Part shown: piece after piece, positions 23,225 to 31,458 of the stretch | Numbering within the stretch: the first letter of the stretch is position 1 | Layout of the letters: the number at the start of each line of letters is the position of its first letter | Assembly: GCA_964360335.1 (NCBI GenBank) | Contig: CAYHVH010000004.1 | Span: forward strand, 1 to 49,011 | Source of the DNA: CAYHVH01 sp964360335 | Lineage (GTDB): Bacteria; Patescibacteriota; Doudnabacteria; UBA920; 2-01-FULL-46-14 | Reading direction: 5' to 3' | DNA length: 49,011 nt | Program-made: the position numbers and the translations under genes | Notes under the pieces: generated by a model | Told to the model about the DNA's origin: nothing | What the model saw: only the letters and a program-made list of their open reading frames with translations | Database searches by the model: none

Positions 23225-23839
23225 ATGAAAACCCCTCGATTCAGCTCTGCCGATTTGTCTAGCGGAATTATTGTACCCCTGCTCTTAGTCGTGATTGGAG
23301 CATCTGGTTATTTTGTGCTCTTGCCGAGATACCGCGAACTCAAAGACAATCGCGAAGCTGTGCGGCAACGGCAGGCAGAGGTCATGAAGCACGAATCCCA
23401 GCTTACCGATATCCAGAGGTTGGTCGCCGACCTCAAGGAGAAAAGAACCTCCCTTAAGGTTTTGGATGAGGCGTTGCCGACCGCGCCGCGCATTCCGGAA
23501 CTCTTGGCCAATTTCGACCAACTGGCCAAGCAAAGCGGTCTGTTTGTTTCCGATTTGAACCTTACCACCGAGCCGGCACAATTTATGTTCCCCGCCGGCC
23601 AGAGCTCGGTCGAGTTGGATGATTTCGCCAGCCGGTTGGGGGTGAGCAAAAATCTGGGAGTAATGCAGGCAACCGTGACGCTCAAAGGCAACTACAGCGG
23701 CTTGAAGACCTTCCTCAAGGCCGCGGAACGAAATCTTCGGCTCCTCGACGCCCAGTCAGTGGTGGCAACATCCTCGACCGAGCCGGGGGAGTCCCAGGAA
23801 TTTTCCTTGCTCCTCCTGATCTATTATTTCAAAGAATGA
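23225..23839 (+). CDS. pilO: Type IV pilus assembly protein PilO
   Basis: A 204-residue bitopic protein, the partner of PilN. The TM helix (IIVPLLLVVIGASGYFVLL, about 17-35) is followed by a coiled coil (YRELKDNREAVRQRQAEV) and a ferredoxin-like domain. The ATG at 23225 is chosen because the 22-codon upstream extension would overlap pilN and does not resemble PilO. The stop is followed directly by the left arm of the inverted repeat at 23841. Confidence 0.88.
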   Translation: MKTPRFSSADLSSGIIVPLLLVVIGASGYFVLLPRYRELKDNREAVRQRQAEVMKHESQLTDIQRLVADLKEKRTSLKVLDEALPTAPRIPELLANFDQLAKQSGLFVSDLNLTTEPAQFMFPAGQSSVELDDFASRLGVSKNLGVMQATVTLKGNYSGLKTFLKAAERNLRLLDAQSVVATSSTEPGESQEFSLLLLIYYFKE

Positions 23840-23840
23840 A

Positions 23841-23918
23841 CCCCGCTAGAAATCTTTTCTTACGGGGAAAGTCGCGGATTATAATTATTCAGAATTAATC
23901 ACGAGATTTCTAACGGAG
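23841..23918 (+). repeat. Inverted repeat between pilO and the 99-aa gene
   Basis: The left arm CCCCGCTAGAAATC (23841-23854) and right arm GATTTCTAACGGAG (23905-23918) match at 12 of 14 positions. The right arm runs up to the GTG start of the next gene. Confidence 0.65.
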
Positions 23919-24217
23919 TGAAAATCTTGCCCGAAAACCGCAAACGGACCGTAATCTACCTCCTGGTCCTTCTAGGACTTTTAGTCGGGATATTTTGGAT
24001 ACTTTCCAAAAATTCCTCCCCGGCTTCCAGTACTCCTCAAGCCGGTCTTGCCCCCGGCGGGCTTAGTTCTTCCAGTGCGGCGCGCGAGCTTCTGCCGTAT
24101 GGCAGCAAATTGGACACGAGTATTTTGGAGAGCGAGGACTTCAAGGCTTTGCGGGCCGCCTTGCCGGTAGGCGTCACTGAGGAAGAGTTGGGCAAGTCAG
24201 ATTTATTCACGAGGTAA
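23918..24217 (+). CDS. Small single-TM protein in PilP position
   Basis: A 99-residue protein starting at GTG 23918, with one TM helix (VIYLLVLLGLLVGIFWIL, about 12-29), a Ser/Pro/Gly-rich linker and a short acidic C-terminus. In many bacteria the gene after pilO encodes the lipoprotein PilP; this one has no lipobox and is shorter, so it could be a positional substitute or a lineage-specific pilus part. Inverted repeats lie on both sides of the gene. Confidence 0.65.
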   Translation: MKILPENRKRTVIYLLVLLGLLVGIFWILSKNSSPASSTPQAGLAPGGLSSSSAARELLPYGSKLDTSILESEDFKALRAALPVGVTEEELGKSDLFTR

Positions 24218-24299
24218 ACTCCGTTAGAAATTTTTTGAGCGGGGGAGTTTACAGAAAGTCCGGTATTTATGATTAAGCTTTGGGGATTTCGAACGGGGT
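24215..24299 (+). repeat. Inverted repeat and hairpin between the 99-aa gene and pilB
   Basis: The left arm ACTCCGTTAGAAAT (24218-24231) and right arm ATTTCGAACGGGGT (24286-24299) match at 12 of 14 positions. A separate local hairpin pairs GTAAACTCC with GGAGTTTAC (24214-24252) and covers the upstream stop codon. Confidence 0.65.
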
Positions 24300-24308
24300 A
24301 AATCTTTC

Positions 24309-26075
24309 ATGCCAACCTTGACCAAGGACAAACCCAAAACCCGACCCGGCAGCCCGGGCAGTTTTGAACAGTTTTTACTGGAGCAAAATTTGCTCACCAC
24401 AAAGCAGCTTTTGGAGCTGAAGAACCAGCAGGTGAAAAACCAGCAGTCCTTGGAGCAGGCGTTGCTCACTTCCAAAATTTTTGACGAAGAGAAATTGACC
24501 AGATCGCAGGCGGATTTTTTCCACCTCCCTTATGTGGATTTGCGCAATCAAGCTTTGCCCAAAGAGGCCTTGGCAATTGTGGCTAAATCGACTTTGGAAA
24601 ATTACCAATTTGTGCCCTTTGCGAAGCAAAAAAACGTTTTGAAAGTCGCGCTCACCGACCCGGCGGATTTGCAGGCCCTGGAAGCTTTGGAGTTTCTGGC
24701 GCAGAAAAATAAATATCGGATCGAGTTATATCTGACTTCGCGGACCAGTTACCAGGAGGCCCTGCGGAAGAGTCAGACGATTTCTGCAGAAGTCGGCGAG
24801 GCCTTGGCGGTGATTCAGGAGAAAGAGCAGATTGGCGGAACCAGACGGCCGGCTGCCGAGGTCGCGACTAAAAAAATGTCGGTCGAGGCGCCGATTACGA
24901 AGATCGTGGACGTGATTATCAAGCATGCGATTACCGCCCGCGCTTCCGACATCCACATCGAGCCGCAGGAATCCGATTTGCGGATTCGTTATCGGGTTGA
25001 TGGGATTTTGCACAGTTCCCTGATTGTGCCCAAAGTTGTTCATCCGGGCATTGTTTCCCGGATTAAGATTTTGTCTAACCTCAAGATTGACGAACAGCGC
25101 TTGCCGCAGGATGGCCGGTTTCACATGGACATTGAGAAACACTCCATTGATTTTCGGATTTCCACCCTTCCTACGGTCAGCGGCGAAAAAGTGGTCATGC
25201 GGATTCTCGACAAATCAGGAGGAGTGCCGAAACTGGAAGAACTGGGACTTAGCGGGATGAAACTCGAACGCTTGAAAGAAAATATCAGCAAGGCCCATGG
25301 TATGCTCTTGGTCAGCGGCCCCACCGGTTCGGGGAAATCCACGACCCTCTATGCGGTCCTAAACATTCTGAACAGAATCGGGGTCAACATTGTGACCCTG
25401 GAGGATCCGGTGGAGTATTTCATCGAGGGAGTCAACCAATCCCAGATCAATCCCGATATAGGTTTAACTTTCGCTTCCGGCTTACGCTCCATCTTGCGGC
25501 AGGACCCCAATATCATTATGGTAGGAGAAATCCGGGATCGGGAGACCGCCGAACTGGCTGTCCATTCGGCTCTCACCGGCCATCTTGTGTTTTCCACCTT
25601 GCACACCAACGACGCGATCGGCGCCATCCCGCGACTTTTGGACATGGGCATTGAGGCTTTCCTCTTGACCGCTTCCGTGAACGCTGTCATGGCGCAGCGG
25701 CTGGTGCGGAAGATCTGCGCCGACTGCCGCAAGGAAATTCCCGTTTCCCCGGAGGTAAAGAAGTTGATAGCGACGGAGCTTGAGGATATTCCCTCCGCCG
25801 AAGCCGAAGGGTTGGATATAAAAGACATCAAGATTTTTGCGGGGCAGGGATGTAAAATTTGCGGCGACACGGGGTACCGCGGGCGAATCGCCATCTTTGA
25901 AGTTCTGCCGCTTTCGGATGTCATCAAGGGTTTGGTCCTGGAGCGACAGGCAGTGGCGAAGATTAGGAATCAGGCCAAAGCGGAAGGGATGATTTCCATG
26001 AGGCAGGATGGACTCTTGAAGGTCCTGAAAGGGGTTACCACGATTGAAGAAGTGATTAGGGTGACGAAAGAATAA
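24309..26075 (+). CDS. pilB: Type IV pilus extension ATPase PilB
   Basis: A 588-residue cytoplasmic hexameric ATPase that powers pilin polymerisation. The N-terminal GspE/MshEN-like domain covers about 14-160. The ATPase core has Walker A GPTGSGKST (337-345), an Asp-box region near residue 365 and Walker B IIMVGEIRD (402-410). A zinc-binding tetracysteine element, C470-x2-C473 and C515-x2-C518, is typical of GspE/PilB. Full family length. It lies 91 nt after the small TM gene, with an inverted repeat in between. Confidence 0.95.
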   Translation: MPTLTKDKPKTRPGSPGSFEQFLLEQNLLTTKQLLELKNQQVKNQQSLEQALLTSKIFDEEKLTRSQADFFHLPYVDLRNQALPKEALAIVAKSTLENYQFVPFAKQKNVLKVALTDPADLQALEALEFLAQKNKYRIELYLTSRTSYQEALRKSQTISAEVGEALAVIQEKEQIGGTRRPAAEVATKKMSVEAPITKIVDVIIKHAITARASDIHIEPQESDLRIRYRVDGILHSSLIVPKVVHPGIVSRIKILSNLKIDEQRLPQDGRFHMDIEKHSIDFRISTLPTVSGEKVVMRILDKSGGVPKLEELGLSGMKLERLKENISKAHGMLLVSGPTGSGKSTTLYAVLNILNRIGVNIVTLEDPVEYFIEGVNQSQINPDIGLTFASGLRSILRQDPNIIMVGEIRDRETAELAVHSALTGHLVFSTLHTNDAIGAIPRLLDMGIEAFLLTASVNAVMAQRLVRKICADCRKEIPVSPEVKKLIATELEDIPSAEAEGLDIKDIKIFAGQGCKICGDTGYRGRIAIFEVLPLSDVIKGLVLERQAVAKIRNQAKAEGMISMRQDGLLKVLKGVTTIEEVIRVTKE

Positions 26076-26130
26076 ACAGTAGCTGGTAGCTGGTAGGGGG
26101 GTTTTGGTCCCACTATTCTCAACTTCCGTT

Positions 26131-26487
26131 ATGAAAATTCTTTTGATCGAGCCGGATGAGTATTATCACTCCCATTTCAGCGAGACCCTTGGCCCTTTGG
26201 GGGAAGTGGTGATTCGCCAGAAGGGCCAGGGAATCGGGGAATTCCTGCAGGACTCGCCCCCTGATGCCGTGGTGATGGAACTCCTGCTCCCGGATCGCAG
26301 CGGTTATGAAGTCTTGGCGGAGATTCGTGCCCTTTCCCCCGGCCGCTTTTTGCCGATTATTATTTTTTCCGAAGTGCAAGGGCTGGAGGATATCCAGTCC
26401 GCCCTGAATTTGGGGATCAGCGGGTATTTCGTAAAAGGCCGGGATAGCGTTCACGATGTCAAAAAATTACTTTTAAGCCTCACCTAA
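26131..26487 (+). CDS. Receiver-domain protein with Glu in place of the phospho-acceptor Asp
   Basis: A 118-residue stand-alone CheY-like domain. Receiver landmarks are strand 1 ILLIEPDEYY with the acidic pair (E7, D9), strand 4 PIIIFSE (S80) and strand 5 GYFVKGRDS (K102). At the end of strand 3 the usual D is replaced by E50 (AVVMELLLPDRSGYEVL), so classical phosphorylation is not expected and Glu may imitate the active state. The ATG at 26131 is preferred over an upstream TTG. It sits between pilB and pilT (4 nt gap), which suggests control of motor activity. Confidence 0.85.
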   Translation: MKILLIEPDEYYHSHFSETLGPLGEVVIRQKGQGIGEFLQDSPPDAVVMELLLPDRSGYEVLAEIRALSPGRFLPIIIFSEVQGLEDIQSALNLGISGYFVKGRDSVHDVKKLLLSLT

Positions 26488-26491
26488 AAAT

Positions 26492-27571
26492 ATGGCCTAC
26501 AAAAATCCGGAAATGGAGATGAGCAAAATCTTGACCCAGGTGCTGGAGCTGGATGCTTCCGATTTACACCTGGTGGCGGGCAAGCCGCCAGTCGTCCGGA
26601 TCGACAACAAACTCTCGAACCTCAGCGGCTCCGAACTTCTGGATGCCGAGTCCCTGGAACGACTCATCGCGGTGGTGCTCAATGATAAGCTCAAGTCCCG
26701 CCTCCAGGAAAAACGGCACGTGGACTTTTCCTACTCTTTCAGAAACGACAGCCGCTTCCGGGTCAATGTTTACTACCAAAAGGGGACCTTGGCGGCCGCC
26801 TTTCGTTTTGTGCACAGCAAGATTCGAACCCTGGAGGAGCTGAATCTGCCAAAGGTCCTCGCCGACTTTACGAAATTCCGGCAAGGACTGGTGCTGTTCG
26901 CCGGACCAACGGGGCACGGCAAATCCACCACCCTGGCGGCTTTGATTGATATCGTCAACCACTCCCGGGCGGAACACATTATCACGATTGAAGATCCGAT
27001 TGAGTATGTGTTTACCCAAGACAAATGCCTCATCAGTCAACGGGAGGTCGGGGACGACACGGAAGGTTTTGGGCCGGCGATTCGCGCCACGTTGCGGGAG
27101 GACGTGAATGTGGTCATGGTCGGAGAAATGCGGGATTTGGAGTCCATCGCCACGACCATTACCGTGGCGGAAACGGGACATTTGGTCTTTGCCACGGTAC
27201 ACACCAATGATGCGCCGCAAACTATTGATCGGATTATTGACGTGTTTCCTTCCCACCAGCAAAATCAGATCCGCGCCCAGCTGGCAAATATTCTGGTCGG
27301 CGTGGTGTCCCAGCGGCTGCTACCGCGGATTGGGGGAGGTCGGCTTGCGGCCGTGGAGATTCTGTTGAGCAGTACCGCCGTGCGAAACGTCATTCGCGAA
27401 GGCCGGACTTATGAGTTGCCGAATATCATTCATACCAGTCTGAAGGAAGGAATGGTCAGTCTGGAAAAGAGTCTGGCGGAGCTGGTCCGGAAGGGGCTGG
27501 TGAAGCTGGAAGACGCTCTCGGGTACGCCAACAACGCCGAGCTCTTGAAGTCCTTGGTGAAGAGATTCTAG
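26492..27571 (+). CDS. pilT: Type IV pilus retraction ATPase PilT
   Basis: A 359-residue cytoplasmic hexameric ATPase that powers pilus retraction. The N-terminal PAS-like part (ASDLHLVAGKPPVVRID) matches PilT. Walker A is GPTGHGKSTT (138-147), followed by an Asp box with EDPIEYV, Walker B VVMVGEMRD and the His box TVHTNDAP. The C-terminal part lacks the zinc finger found in PilB. Retractile pili are therefore likely. It lies between the receiver-domain gene and pilC. Confidence 0.95.
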   Translation: MAYKNPEMEMSKILTQVLELDASDLHLVAGKPPVVRIDNKLSNLSGSELLDAESLERLIAVVLNDKLKSRLQEKRHVDFSYSFRNDSRFRVNVYYQKGTLAAAFRFVHSKIRTLEELNLPKVLADFTKFRQGLVLFAGPTGHGKSTTLAALIDIVNHSRAEHIITIEDPIEYVFTQDKCLISQREVGDDTEGFGPAIRATLREDVNVVMVGEMRDLESIATTITVAETGHLVFATVHTNDAPQTIDRIIDVFPSHQQNQIRAQLANILVGVVSQRLLPRIGGGRLAAVEILLSSTAVRNVIREGRTYELPNIIHTSLKEGMVSLEKSLAELVRKGLVKLEDALGYANNAELLKSLVKRF

Positions 27572-27575
27572 AACG

Positions 27576-28784
27576 ATGAGTTTATTTAATTATCGGGCAA
27601 AAGACGAACAGGGGTTGGTGAAGAAAGGAGTGGTGGAAGCCGTTTCCGTCGTGGCGGCTTCGGAAATTTTGCACGAGCACGGCCTGACGGTTTTGGAACT
27701 CCTCCCGGAACGGCCGGGCTTCGAGCTGGAAAAATATCTCCCTTTTCTAAAGCGCGCTTCCCGCAAAGAACTCGTAGTTTTTTCCCGCCAACTTTCCACC
27801 CTGATAAACGCCAAAGTCCCAATTATCCAGGCCCTGGGTATCTTGGCTGACCAGCTGACGAACCGGACTCTCAAAGATGTGATTAACCATTTGATCGAGG
27901 ACGTGGAGGGCGGCAAGAGTTTGTCAGAAGCCGTTTCCCGGTTCCCCCACGTCTTTTCCAATCTCTACGTGCACCTCATTAAGGCCGGGGAATTGTCCGG
28001 AACTTTGGACCAGGCTCTGCTGTATTTGGCCGACCAGCAGGAGAAAGATTATGACCTGGTTTCCAAGATCCGGGGCGCTTTGACTTACCCGATTTTTATC
28101 GTTTCCGCGATTGTTATCGTCGGCGGGCTGATGTTCGTGTTTGTTTTGCCCCAGATGATTGCCGTGCTCAAGGAAGCGGGTGCGGCGCTGCCCTTGACCA
28201 CGCGCATCCTGATTTTTACGACCGAAGCTCTACAGCGCTACTGGGCCGTGCTGCTGGTCTTGATTTTGGGGACGATCGCGGCTTTTCGGGTTTACATCCG
28301 CGCGCCGGGCGGGCGGCTGGTCTGGGACACCCTGAAGACCCGGCTGCCGATTTTCGGCAAGCTCTTGAGAAACATCTACATGGACCGATTCGCCCTCAAC
28401 CTTTCGACCCTGGTGGCGGGCGGGATTCCGATTGTCCAGGCGCTTCAGACCGTGGCCGCCATCGTCGGCAACCGGGTTTACCAAGCGATCATTTTGGAAG
28501 CGGCGGCGGAGGTCGAGACCGGGAAGTCCATCGCGGCGGTTTTTGAGCAACAGCCAGAGATTCCCAAACTCGTCACCCAGATGATAAAAATCGGGGAGCA
28601 AACCGGCAGTCTGGACGAAATTTTGGCTAAACTGGCGAAGTTTTACGACAAGGAAGTGGCTACCACCCTCACGACTCTCACGACTTTGCTCGAGCCGGTA
28701 ATCATGATATTGCTGGGGGCGGCGGTGGCGATTATGGTTGCAGGAATTCTGCTCCCCATCTATAATTTAGCTAGCGCGCAGTAA
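27576..28784 (+). CDS. pilC: Type IV pilus inner-membrane platform protein PilC
   Basis: A 402-residue membrane protein with two GspF/PilC repeats, each a cytoplasmic helical domain (FSRQLSTLINAKVPIIQAL near residue 69; LNLSTLVAGGIPIVQALQ near residue 272), and three TM helices (about 168-195, 218-236, 367-395). It links the motor ATPases to the growing pilus. The start is 4 nt after pilT, so translation is coupled. Length is normal for PilC. Confidence 0.95.
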   Translation: MSLFNYRAKDEQGLVKKGVVEAVSVVAASEILHEHGLTVLELLPERPGFELEKYLPFLKRASRKELVVFSRQLSTLINAKVPIIQALGILADQLTNRTLKDVINHLIEDVEGGKSLSEAVSRFPHVFSNLYVHLIKAGELSGTLDQALLYLADQQEKDYDLVSKIRGALTYPIFIVSAIVIVGGLMFVFVLPQMIAVLKEAGAALPLTTRILIFTTEALQRYWAVLLVLILGTIAAFRVYIRAPGGRLVWDTLKTRLPIFGKLLRNIYMDRFALNLSTLVAGGIPIVQALQTVAAIVGNRVYQAIILEAAAEVETGKSIAAVFEQQPEIPKLVTQMIKIGEQTGSLDEILAKLAKFYDKEVATTLTTLTTLLEPVIMILLGAAVAIMVAGILLPIYNLASAQ

Positions 28785-28912
28785 CTCCCACGCCAAAACA
28801 TAGTAAGTATCCACATGAAACGTTTGTATTTTGCAGAGATTTTTGATAGTCTTTATCTGAATATAGTAAAATAATTTGGTGTGGGGGTAAATCCACACCC
28901 TAGCGAGAGGGG

Positions 28913-29350
28913 GTGAAACAAAAAGTGAAAGCAATCCATAATCTGGCCAGAAAAGCTTCGGGTTTCACTTTGATTGAACTCCTGGTCGTGATTGCCATCA
29001 TCGGGGTTTTGGCTACCGTGGTTTTGGTTTCCCTTAACTCCGCTCGGATGAAATCCAGAGACGCCAAGAGAGTCGCAGACATCAGACAGGTCATGACCGC
29101 GGTAGAACTCTTCTTTAATGATTGCGGCGGGTATCCCTCTACCTGGCAAACAAGCGCAAGTAACGGCTGTCCGGCCGGTACCGATCTTGGGGATTTTATA
29201 AGTCCCCTTCCCACTAACCCGTCCCCCGGTGGCAGTGCCTATACCTACAGTGGTGGCGGCGCCACTTACAGCATCGGCTTTACATTAGAAGGACAAACCG
29301 GACAACTGGCCGCCGGCGCTCATACCGCCACACCGGGAGGAATTCAGTAG
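28913..29350 (+). CDS. Type IV major-pilin-like protein
   Basis: A 145-residue prepilin starting at GTG 28913 after AGAGGGG. The leader ends KASG and the cut is between G17 and F18 (FTLIELLVVIAIIGVLATVV), with the conserved E22 at mature position +5. A GspG/PilE-like globular domain follows, with KSRDAKRVADIRQ, a helix and a CGGYPS/SNGC pair that may form a disulfide. It directly follows pilC and is a candidate for the main pilin. A short hairpin (CACCC/GGGTG, 28896-28915) overlaps the start. Confidence 0.9.
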   Translation: MKQKVKAIHNLARKASGFTLIELLVVIAIIGVLATVVLVSLNSARMKSRDAKRVADIRQVMTAVELFFNDCGGYPSTWQTSASNGCPAGTDLGDFISPLPTNPSPGGSAYTYSGGGATYSIGFTLEGQTGQLAAGAHTATPGGIQ

Positions 29351-29377
29351 TGATTAAATAATGATTTGAGTGTACTT

Positions 29378-29412
29378 CACCTTCCTTCGATCTGTGATTG
29401 GAGGAAGGGATT
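29378..29412 (+). terminator. Stem-loop between the two pilin genes
   Basis: CCTTCCT and AGGAAGG pair around a ~14-nt loop. There is no strong T run, so it may be an attenuator or RNA-stabilising hairpin between the two pilin genes. Confidence 0.35.
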
Positions 29413-29460
29413 GTGCACTTAAACTGCTTGGTAGTTGGTAGCTTATAGCTAGTCGAAACG

Positions 29461-29934
29461 ATGACAAACCGCAAACTCCCCGTCTCCCAGAGGGGCTTTA
29501 CCCTAATTGAACTTCTGGTGGTGGTGGCGATTATCGGACTTTTAACTTCGGTGATAAGCGTGAGCTTAGTCCGGCAGCGCATCAAGACCCGCGATACCAA
29601 ACGGATTACCGATATGAAGCAATTCAAAACTGGGCTGGACTTGTACTTTACTCATGCTAACGGGTATCCGAGTGCCGGCGCGTGGTCGGTGGGCAGTACC
29701 TTAACCTGCGATTCCATCGAAATTATGAGAATTAGCAACGACCCCGCCGCCCCGCTGTATAATTACACTTATACTCCAGGCGGAAGCTCCTCGGCCGGCT
29801 GCGGCGGGACGGTCAGGACTAGTTACACCCTCCAGTTTTATATGGAAAACCAGGCCGCTTCCTACACCATGGATGAGGATGGGGTGCTCCGCAATAGCGG
29901 CGGCGCGGTGGTGTCATTTGATTCGCTGCTGTAA
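29461..29934 (+). CDS. Type IV pilin-like protein 2
   Basis: A 157-residue prepilin. The short leader MTNRKLPVSQRG is followed by FTLIELLVVVAIIGLLTSV; the cut is after G12 and E17 is at +5. The globular part begins RIKTRDTKRITDMKQFKTGLDLYF, parallel to the pilin at 28913, and holds two cysteines. It is probably a second major or minor pilin made from the same operon. Confidence 0.9.
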   Translation: MTNRKLPVSQRGFTLIELLVVVAIIGLLTSVISVSLVRQRIKTRDTKRITDMKQFKTGLDLYFTHANGYPSAGAWSVGSTLTCDSIEIMRISNDPAAPLYNYTYTPGGSSSAGCGGTVRTSYTLQFYMENQAASYTMDEDGVLRNSGGAVVSFDSLL

Positions 29935-29945
29935 ATTGAAATACG

Positions 29946-30014
29946 TGTCATTGCGAGCGCTAGCGAAGCAATCTCAATATGGGATTGCTTCGTCGTTTCA
30001 TTCCTCGCAATGAC
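29946..30014. repeat. Palindromic intergenic repeat
   Basis: GTCATTGCGAGCG ... AGCGAAGCAATCT on the left and GGATTGCTTCGTCGTTTC ... CTCGCAATGAC on the right form a long imperfect inverted repeat between the pilin and pilD genes. The unit resembles the GCGAAGCAATC-type palindromes seen in many bacterial genomes. Confidence 0.75.
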
Positions 30015-30032
30015 TATTTAGCGCTACTTTAG

Positions 30033-30836
30033 ATGATTTTTATTATTTTCGTTTTCGGTCTTCTTCTCGGCAGTTTTTTGAACTCGGTCATCTTTCGATC
30101 CGCCTCCGGCGGGTCGATTTTGGCTGGGCATTCGGAGTGCCCTTCCTGTGGTCATAAGCTTGGCTTCTGGGATCTGATTCCGATCTTCAGTTTCGTTTTT
30201 TTGCGCGGCCGTTGCCGGTATTGCGGCAAGAAAATTTCCTGGCAATACCCCGTGGTCGAATTAGCGACAGCGGCGGCTTTTGTTTTGATTTATGCCCAGG
30301 GCGTCATTCCCCGATTAAATCGGGGAATCCAGGCTGGATCCCCGATCGGGTCGGGGATGACAGACTGGGTGAATATTATTTTTCAATTCATTTTTGCCAG
30401 TTTCCTTATCGTGATTTTCGTCTACGACTTGAGGCACTATTTGATTCCCGACAAGTTTGTCTATCCGGCAATTTTTTTGGCTGCTTTTTACCAAGCCATT
30501 GCTGGACGGTCGGGACAAGCCGCGCTCGGCGCGTTTCTGCTTTTTGGTTTTTTTGGACTTTTATATTTGGTTTCTCGTGGTCGCTTCCTCGGCTTGGGGG
30601 ATGTCAAGCTCGGGGTATTTTTGGGTTTTTTAATTCCCTATCCGGAGACGCTGGTCCTGTTTTTTCTGGCCTATGTCTTGGGAGCGCTCGTCTCGCTGCT
30701 GCTGCTTCTCGGGCGGCGGAAGCGGATGCGGGACCCCGTCCCGTTCGGCCCGTTTTTAACATCCGCCGCGTTTATTGCTATGCTTTATGGAGAGGAGATG
30801 GTCGGGTGGTATTTTGGGTTGATTGGGATTGCTTAA
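30033..30836 (+). CDS. pilD: Prepilin peptidase PilD with an in-frame repeat insertion
   Basis: A 267-residue membrane aspartyl protease that cuts prepilin leaders and methylates the new N-terminus. The methylase-type cytoplasmic loop has its two zinc CxxC pairs (C36/C39, C61/C64). Catalytic aspartates are D132 (YDLRHYLIPD) and D190 (GLGDVKLG). Residues about 90-112 (VIPRLNRGIQAGSPIGSGM) come from a palindromic DNA repeat and have no counterpart in usual PilD; they fall in a loop between TM helices, so the enzyme may stay active. It processes the pilins at 28913, 29461, 30847 and 41968-44089. Confidence 0.92.
   Translation: MIFIIFVFGLLLGSFLNSVIFRSASGGSILAGHSECPSCGHKLGFWDLIPIFSFVFLRGRCRYCGKKISWQYPVVELATAAAFVLIYAQGVIPRLNRGIQAGSPIGSGMTDWVNIIFQFIFASFLIVIFVYDLRHYLIPDKFVYPAIFLAAFYQAIAGRSGQAALGAFLLFGFFGLLYLVSRGRFLGLGDVKLGVFLGFLIPYPETLVLFFLAYVLGALVSLLLLLGRRKRMRDPVPFGPFLTSAAFIAMLYGEEMVGWYFGLIGIA
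30302..30363. repeat. Palindromic repeat inside pilD
   Basis: GTCATTCCCCGATT ... AATCGGGGAATCCAG, then CTGGATCCCCGATC ... TCGGGGATGAC. The two halves form nested stems, and the outer GTCATTCCCC/GGGGATGAC ends resemble widespread REP-type elements. It adds about 22 codons without breaking the frame. Confidence 0.8.
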
Positions 30837-30846
30837 GCAAAAAGAA

Positions 30847-31434
30847 ATGAAAATTAAAAATTGTCTCCCTGCGGGAGATCTCCCGGAGGGAGAAAAATTG
30901 GAAATTGACCAGATCGGCTTCACTCTGATTGAGCTTTTCGTCATCACCGGCATCATGGTGTTCCTGGCGACCGCCGTGACTCTGAATTTTCGCGAGCTCC
31001 GCTCCTCCCAGGAGCTTATGGCTGCCGCGAACGACCTCATCTCCAAAGTCCGGGAAACGCAAAATGCGGCGCTGGCGGGCCGGATTAATCCCCAGGGAGG
31101 GGCGGCTGCCAGTTCTTATGACATCGTTTTGGCCGCTGGCCAGCAGCGCTACACCCTGGATTACATTTTCCGCGACCCCTCCTCGCCAAGCGGTACTTCG
31201 ACCACGACGAGGGCGGAAACCGTAATTTTGCCGCGCACCGTGAGGCTTAGTCGGCTCCTGGTGGACGGGGGCGCGCAGGGGCAAATCCGGATCCGGATTG
31301 AGTCCCCTTTTGGCAAAATTTCCGTGGGTGGTCAGGCCCAGAAAGTTGTTCAGGTTGAGCTTACAAGCCAAGCAGGCAGTCAAACTCGCACCGTGGTCAT
31401 CGACGGGGTTTCCGGCCGGATTGGCACGCAATAA
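30847..31434 (+). CDS. FimT/GspH-like minor pilin with repeat-expanded leader
   Basis: A 195-residue prepilin. The cut is expected after a Gly at about residue 24 (DQIG|FTLIELFVITGIMV), with Glu at +5. The globular part (RELRSSQELMAAANDLISKVRETQNAAL) matches the FimT/GspH type. The leader is long for a prepilin because it contains CLPAGDLPEGE, encoded by a palindrome (30862-30889). The ATG at 30847 is preferred over a TTG at 30823, which lies inside pilD. Confidence 0.85.
   Translation: MKIKNCLPAGDLPEGEKLEIDQIGFTLIELFVITGIMVFLATAVTLNFRELRSSQELMAAANDLISKVRETQNAALAGRINPQGGAAASSYDIVLAAGQQRYTLDYIFRDPSSPSGTSTTTRAETVILPRTVRLSRLLVDGGAQGQIRIRIESPFGKISVGGQAQKVVQVELTSQAGSQTRTVVIDGVSGRIGTQ
30862..30889. 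repeat. Palindrome inside the pilin leader
   Basis: CTCCCTGCGGGAGATCTCCCGGAGGGAG folds back on itself (CTCCC ... GGGAG twice) and encodes the middle of the prepilin leader. Confidence 0.7.
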
Positions 31435-31444
31435 AGACTTATCA

Positions 31445-31450
31445 TATAAT
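31445..31450 (+). promoter_or_regulatory. -10 element giving a leaderless DsbA-like mRNA
   Basis: TATAAT ends eight nt before the ATG at 31459, so transcription should start at or next to the start codon. Confidence 0.6.
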
Positions 31451-31458
31451 GGTTTTGT

